A stretch of 7,545 nt of DNA. Source: Chloroflexota bacterium (GTDB taxonomy: Bacteria > Chloroflexota > Limnocylindria > Limnocylindrales > CSP1-4). Positions 6,089 through 7,545 of this stretch are shown here, piece after piece. Both the position numbers and the translations under genes were made by a program. The notes below the pieces were generated by a model that did not search any database, was not told where the DNA came from, and saw nothing but the letters and a program-made list of their open reading frames with translations. The stretch lies in contig JAJYEB010000010.1 in assembly GCA_021790375.1 (NCBI GenBank), positions 1 to 7,545 on the forward strand, read 5' to 3'. Position 1 is the first letter of the stretch, and each line of letters begins with the position of its first letter.

Positions 6089-7545
6089 CTAGTAGAAAGC
6101 ACCCCTACCGTCCCATGGGTACGGCTTGGCGACCACGATGGCGAGATCGCCGCTGCCCATGAACTGCATCACGGAGTTGATGGCCCCGTTGGTCCAGTTG
6201 AGGCTGTTCAGGTACGACCTGAGCTGGCTGCCATTCTTCGTCTTGAGGCCGACGCAGGGGTCGTAGCCAGCCCTGATGTAGCTCGCGGAGCAATCCGCGA
6301 CGGTGGCCCACCATCGACCGGTGCCGGTGTAGTCCCGCGCGAACTGCGCGGGCTGCTCGTTGCCCGAGGCGTCCTTACCGTACCAAGGACCGCTGTTTCC
6401 ACCCGTATTCGTCAGCACGGTCGCCGTTGGATTCGGCAGGTAGATCGCCCCCAGGCAGACATTGAACTGGGCGGCGTTTCGCGACGCGTACCCGATGCTC
6501 TGCAGGTAGGCCTTGTGGAAGATCATGACCTGCGTGGTCTGCATATCGGCCGGCGGGCTGCCGAAGACCTGGAGGTTGCCCTCCTGCCCGACGAGCAGGG
6601 CGCCCGTCGGAACGCCGCAGTCCTGGTTGTAGATCTCGGCGTCCCCGTGCGTGCTGTTCAACCCGAGCGTGAGGTACACCGTCGGGGCATTCGTGCCCGG
6701 GCTGAAGAGATTGCCGAACAGGCCCTGGTCCTGACTGGTCGCGTTTCCGTTGCAGTTCGTCCACGAGGTGCAGACAGCGCTCGCGACGATGGTGGTCGCG
6801 CTCCCTGTGATCGAGCTGTTCGAGGTGTCGGTCGCGGTGATGGTCTGGTTGCCGATCGTCACCAGCGTCGCGCTGAAGGTACCGGTCCCGTTCGTCAGCG
6901 TGGAGTTGGCCGGCAGCGAGACGCCACTCCCCGTGTCAGTGCTGGTGAAGCGGACCGTGCCGTTGTAGCCGGTAGCCGTGTTGCCGTACTGGTCCTGGGC
7001 CGTGACGGTGACGGAGAAGGGAGTCCCGGCGGTGACGCCGGCTGGCACGCTGACGCTGAAGTGGTCCGCCTGTCCAGGCGTGATGGAGTCGGTGACGCTG
7101 CCCGACTGGCTCGCGTAGTTGCCGGAGGGGTCGCTGAAGCTCCAGGTGTCGGTGTACGTCCCGACGTTCGTGTGGGTCGTCCCGGACAGGGTGAGGTCGG
7201 ACGCCGGGAGCGCGACCCCGCCGACGCCGGTGCAGGAGCCCGACGCGGTGTGGGCGGTGGCGTCGTAGGTGACGCTGTACCCGGCGACCGAGCAGCTGGC
7301 GGCGGTCTGGCCGATGGCGTCGGTGACGCTGCCCGACTGGCTCGCGTAGTTGCCGGAGGGGTCGCTGAAGCTCCAGGTGTCGGTGTACGTCCCGACGTTC
7401 GTGTGGGTCGTCCCGGACAGGGTGAGGTCGGACGCCGGGAGCGCGACCCCGCCGACGCCGGTGCAGGAGCCCGACGCGGTGTGGGCGGTGGCGTCGTAGG
7501 TGACGCTGTACCCGGCGACCGAGCAGCTGGCGGCGGTCTGGCCGA
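6089..7545 (-). CDS. Secreted/surface Ig-like repeat protein with unrecognised C-terminal domain, N-terminus outside window
   Basis: The frame is open to the right edge, so the last 484 residues are seen, ending in TAG; the true start and any signal peptide lie outside. Numbering from the first full codon (7543): residues 1-77 and 78-154 are identical Ig-like repeats with VTYDATAHTASG (14-25) and SGTTHTNVGTYTDTW (43-57), resembling MBG/YDG-type repeats of bacterial adhesins; each has two Cys (7 and 27 of the unit). Residues about 155-255 form a different bacterial Ig-like (Big/invasin-type) domain with AGTPFSVTVTAQDQYGNTATGY (172-193) and ITATDTSNSSITGS (235-248). Residues about 257-484 are not recognised: Gly/Asn/Thr-rich, six Cys (258, 264, 309, 363, 418, 430) that could make three disulfides, and a C-terminus WDGRGAFY. 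No LPXTG or other sorting signal and no terminal membrane helix is visible. Extracellular location is inferred from composition, cysteines and Ig-like domains. By eye its DNA is less GC-rich than the rest of the window. It could be an adhesin or a substrate-binding or enzymatic module on Ig-like spacers. Confidence 0.8.
   Translation of the reverse strand, partial: GQTAASCSVAGYSVTYDATAHTASGSCTGVGGVALPASDLTLSGTTHTNVGTYTDTWSFSDPSGNYASQSGSVTDAIGQTAASCSVAGYSVTYDATAHTASGSCTGVGGVALPASDLTLSGTTHTNVGTYTDTWSFSDPSGNYASQSGSVTDSITPGQADHFSVSVPAGVTAGTPFSVTVTAQDQYGNTATGYNGTVRFTSTDTGSGVSLPANSTLTNGTGTFSATLVTIGNQTITATDTSNSSITGSATTIVASAVCTSWTNCNGNATSQDQGLFGNLFSPGTNAPTVYLTLGLNSTHGDAEIYNQDCGVPTGALLVGQEGNLQVFGSPPADMQTTQVMIFHKAYLQSIGYASRNAAQFNVCLGAIYLPNPTATVLTNTGGNSGPWYGKDASGNEQPAQFARDYTGTGRWWATVADCSASYIRAGYDPCVGLKTKNGSQLRSYLNSLNWTNGAINSVMQFMGSGDLAIVVAKPYPWDGRGAFY
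7088..7545. repeat. 231-bp perfect tandem repeat (77 codons) encoding Ig-like units; second copy cut by window edge
   Basis: Unit 7088-7318 and unit 7319-7545 (227 bases seen) match at every base compared. The period of 231 is a multiple of three and keeps the minus-strand frame. At the left boundary the codon before the next domain differs by one base (A at 7087, C at 7318), changing Ser to Ala in the VTD-[SA]-I junction. The array continues outside the window, so the copy number is unknown. Confidence 0.95.

Noticed and set aside
6750..6968. A 72-codon plus-strand frame with hydrophobic Val-rich translation, considered as a small membrane protein
   Set aside because: It is antisense to the Thr/Asn-rich Ig-like domain, whose reverse complement codons naturally read as Val and Leu; no ribosome binding site was seen.
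7088..7545. The direct repeat considered as a CRISPR array or attachment site
   Set aside because: The units are contiguous, 231 bases long, without spacers, and keep an open reading frame encoding an Ig-like domain.

Overview
The window is a very GC-rich bacterial chromosomal segment with dense coding, strong G/C bias at third codon positions and frequent GTG starts. Three of the five genes have a TANNNT hexamer 6-7 bases before the start codon and no Shine-Dalgarno, the arrangement of leaderless transcripts. A double-glycine zinc-ribbon/cyclase/ATPase/TPR protein, an Er-VIT1 iron transporter and Ig-like cell-surface repeats together suggest a soil or freshwater Chloroflexota lineage (Limnocylindria-like) or a deep-branching Actinomycetota. 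The sequence alone cannot decide between these.

Left part (1-2011, all minus strand): a Rid-family protein (GTG start at 2011) is followed after 37 bases by a DinB-fold protein with its own Shine-Dalgarno, so these two probably form one operon. Downstream, with its own TACACT promoter-like element, lies a ferritin-like/VIT1 fusion (MbfA type) cut by the left window edge. These look like housekeeping or stress genes: small-molecule damage control, a metal-dependent DinB-fold enzyme, and iron/manganese export or storage.

Centre (2124-6017, plus strand): one 1297-residue signalling protein, divergent from the Rid gene across a 112-base intergenic region. Its order is zinc ribbon, class III cyclase domain 1, zinc ribbon, cyclase domain 2, STAND/AAA-type ATPase, TPR-like helical repeats. 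The two zinc ribbon-cyclase modules are an internal duplication that aligns without gaps over the catalytic residues. Domain 1 keeps the metal-binding aspartates but has lost the transition-state Asn and Arg. Domain 2 keeps Asn and Arg but has an eroded metal-binding loop. This is the division of labour seen in the C1/C2 halves of animal adenylyl cyclases, and it is the most interesting observation here.

Right part (6089-7545, minus strand): the C-terminal 484 residues of a probable secreted or surface protein. It has at least two 77-residue Ig-like (MBG/YDG-like) repeats that are identical at DNA level, then a second type of bacterial Ig-like domain, then an unrecognised cysteine-containing C-terminal domain of about 230 residues. 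It converges on the cyclase gene across a 71-base gap holding a short hairpin. No RNA genes, CRISPR arrays, insertion sequences or phage genes were seen.
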